A stretch of DNA of 5,840 bases. It comes from an uncultured Porphyromonadaceae bacterium (lineage in GTDB: Bacteria > Bacteroidota > Bacteroidia > Bacteroidales > Muribaculaceae). The stretch lies in assembly GCA_946183895.1 (NCBI GenBank), contig CAMHDX010000071.1:1-5840 (forward strand). Reading direction: 5' to 3'. The translations under genes were made by a program, and so were the position numbers. Below, one piece after another: positions 5,781 through 5,840 of the stretch (its first letter is position 1; every line of letters starts with the position of its first letter). The notes under the pieces are model-generated. The model was not told the DNA's origin. It worked only from the letters and a program-made list of their open reading frames with translations, and made no database searches.

Positions 5781-5840
5781 ATGGAGGCAGATGTCATTGT
5801 TATCGGAGGCGGCGCCACCGGAGCCGGTGTGGCACGCGAC
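5781..5840 (+). CDS. glpA: GlpA-like glycerol-3-phosphate dehydrogenase, 5' end only
   Basis: Twenty N-terminal residues are visible: a beta strand (DVIVI) followed by the FAD-binding Rossmann motif GGGATGAGVARD. This wording is close to the N-terminus of GlpA, the FAD subunit of anaerobic glycerol-3-phosphate dehydrogenase, which oxidises glycerol-3-phosphate to dihydroxyacetone phosphate at the membrane. GlpD usually has GGGINGAG, so GlpA is favoured. It starts at ATG 5781, 11 bases after the displaced trpS stop, and probably shares the trpS transcript. An in-frame TTG at 5766 overlaps the trpS stop and would add five residues, but ATG is the simpler choice. The rest lies beyond the right edge, so other FAD oxidoreductases of the DAO family cannot be excluded. 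Confidence 0.7.
   Translation, partial: MEADVIVIGGGATGAGVARD

Overview
The window looks like chromosome of a GC-rich Bacteroidales bacterium. A gut Muribaculaceae-type genome is my best guess, but the sequence alone does not fix the family. The support is the pair of Bacteroidetes -7 promoter boxes (TAnnTTTG), AT-rich leaders mostly without Shine-Dalgarno sequences, and the style of the TrpS, PdxA and UDP-sugar dehydrogenase proteins. Coding density is very high and no stretch over 100 bases lacks a gene. I see no tRNA, rRNA, CRISPR array, insertion sequence or attachment site.

Layout: a compact divergent promoter at about 4647-4688 splits the window. Leftward (minus strand) run five genes in one direction: a UDP-glucose/nucleotide-sugar dehydrogenase (4615-3302), PdxA (3211-2144), a sugar-phosphate-type nucleotidyltransferase (2147-1443, ATGA overlap with pdxA), an ATP-grasp protein (1427-555) and a CDP-alcohol phosphatidyltransferase (517 to beyond the left edge). 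Rightward run trpS (4718 on) and, 11 bases after the displaced trpS stop, the first 20 codons of a GlpA-like glycerol-3-phosphate dehydrogenase.

How the genes may work together: the nucleotidyltransferase, ATP-grasp enzyme and CDP-alcohol transferase are a plausible cassette. It would prepare a phosphorylated alcohol, activate it with a nucleotide and transfer it to a lipid or other membrane acceptor. The substrate is unknown. PdxA is translationally coupled to the cassette, so it is either an ordinary vitamin B6 gene or a related phospho-hydroxyacid dehydrogenase supplying it.

Two anomalies stand out. The dehydrogenase is full length but has Leu where the family has its catalytic Cys, and Thr where it has a catalytic Asn. 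trpS carries a frame-breaking lesion near its 3' end: the normal-looking C-terminus lies in another frame, and an alignment from memory suggests a deletion of about 28 bases.
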